From positions 5,235,066 through 5,299,065 of the forward strand of contig JANPWX010000449.1 of NCBI GenBank assembly GCA_024734555.1: a stretch of 64,000 nt of DNA, read 5' to 3'. The notes beneath the pieces are model-generated. The model was not told the origin of the DNA and made no database searches. It saw only the letters and a program-made list of their open reading frames with translations. Position 1 is the stretch's first letter. Each line of letters starts with the position of its first letter. Position numbers and translations under genes: made by a program. Below, one piece after another: positions 63,207 through 64,000 of the stretch. This DNA comes from Trochalopteron elliotii. Lineage: Eukaryota; Chordata; Aves; Passeriformes; Leiothrichidae.

Positions 63207-64000
63207 CTACACATGCAAAACCACATTTTCAGATGTTTAACAAACATTGTTGGCATTTAGTCAACCTCCCCACAGGAGAATGAATTTGAACATGGTTTTG
63301 CAGTTGATAGTACCACGTTTTATTTTAAACTACCTCTCAACCCAGCTGCACGGAGGATAAAATTGCAACAGAGAAACGGTAAAGCAATAGTAAAGCAGGT
63401 GAGGGAAAATAACAACATACAGCAACTGGACAAAAAGACAGCAAAGAAAAGATGACTGGGATGGCAGAACCTCCAGAGGCCACAGATGGAATAGCAGGTA
63501 AGAGATGTGGACCCCAGGCAGCAGTGTACACAGTGGGCAAATGCCTCCCTGACTCCACATTTCTGCGTTATGTAACTTTAACAGAAATGTTAAGACAACC
63601 ACTAGCAAGCTGCATTTATTAAAGATAAGATGTTGACTGGCAATAGGAAATAGTTACCCAGTGAAAAAACTGACACTTAGGGGGAAGGAGAAACAACGTT
63701 TTGTACAACAGATTACCAGAAACCCCCTCTATGTGAATGGACAGATATTATCCTTAACTTGCCAAATCAGACAACTTAATAATTCTGTCAGCCTGCAGGG
63801 GAGATGCTGGATATCTCCAGAACAAAGACAAGACCCTTCAGTCTAATAGAAGTGGATTCATTTATTGCTACAGTACTGCAAGTAATTTCTGCTGTTTCAC
63901 TGCAGCAAGTTATTTTTCACTCCTTTAATTGTTGAGGATGTTTCTGTCCTGGTAAGATTTACAAAGCCTCCAATTCATAAGCATTCCTTCACTACATTCC
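63207..64000 (-). other. CWF19L2 intron, continuing past the window
   Basis: Begins at the TGTGTAG acceptor of the penultimate exon. No further CWF19L2 coding exon was found before the right edge. The 92-codon minus frame at 63330-63608 is hydrophobic and low-complexity and is not accepted as an exon. Confidence 0.7.

Noticed and set aside
63330..63608. Hydrophobic 92-codon minus frame within a CWF19L2 intron
   Set aside because: Does not resemble CWF19L2, lacks matching splice sites, and its frame is biased by A-rich complement sequence.

Overview
This is a 64 kb stretch of vertebrate nuclear DNA, almost certainly from a bird and quite possibly a songbird. It is gene-poor and intron-rich. 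Its interspersed repeats are mainly chicken-repeat-1 (CR1) LINE 3' fragments plus two young retroviral solo LTRs. It also carries a gene for a protein of the avian egg vitelline membrane. There are no bacterial operons, ribosome binding sites, tRNAs, rRNAs or CRISPR arrays.

Three protein-coding loci can be supported. (1) 14093-15778, minus strand: a complete three-exon VMO1 gene (vitelline membrane outer layer protein 1), 183 aa with signal peptide and eight mature cysteines, behind a TATA box. (2) 37639-39377, plus strand: a second, diverged VMO1-family gene with the same three-exon layout and the same intron phases (0 and 2). Its last codons appear frameshifted. The family's terminal Phe-Cys-Cys ending lies intact in the next frame, while the open frame runs on for about 20 more residues. 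The two VMO1 genes point away from each other, 21.9 kb apart. (3) 62097-63206, minus strand: the last two coding exons of CWF19L2, a splicing and RNA-turnover factor; the rest of the gene lies beyond the right edge.

Layout: 1-14.0 kb is non-coding with two CR1 pieces (2.0 and 7.4 kb). VMO1 lies at 14.1-15.8 kb. A non-coding block at 15.9-37.5 kb holds two older CR1-like fragments (20.4 and 30.6 kb) and the first solo LTR (21.3 kb). The VMO1-like gene at 37.6-39.4 kb is followed by a (CATC)n microsatellite. Non-coding DNA at 39.8-62 kb carries CR1 fragments (45.0 and 54.9 kb), the second solo LTR (50.5 kb) and two strong inverted repeats near 59.8-59.9 kb. The 3' end of CWF19L2 closes the window. 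All six CR1 fragments read on the minus strand.

The VMO1 genes are expected to act outside the cell in egg-coat or mucosal secretions, whereas CWF19L2 is nuclear and unrelated, so the locus is a neighbourhood and not a pathway. I found no convincing new molecular system. The most interesting signal is the probable C-terminal frameshift in the second VMO1-family gene. The bird assignment and all gene names rest on recognising protein sequence, since no database search was possible.
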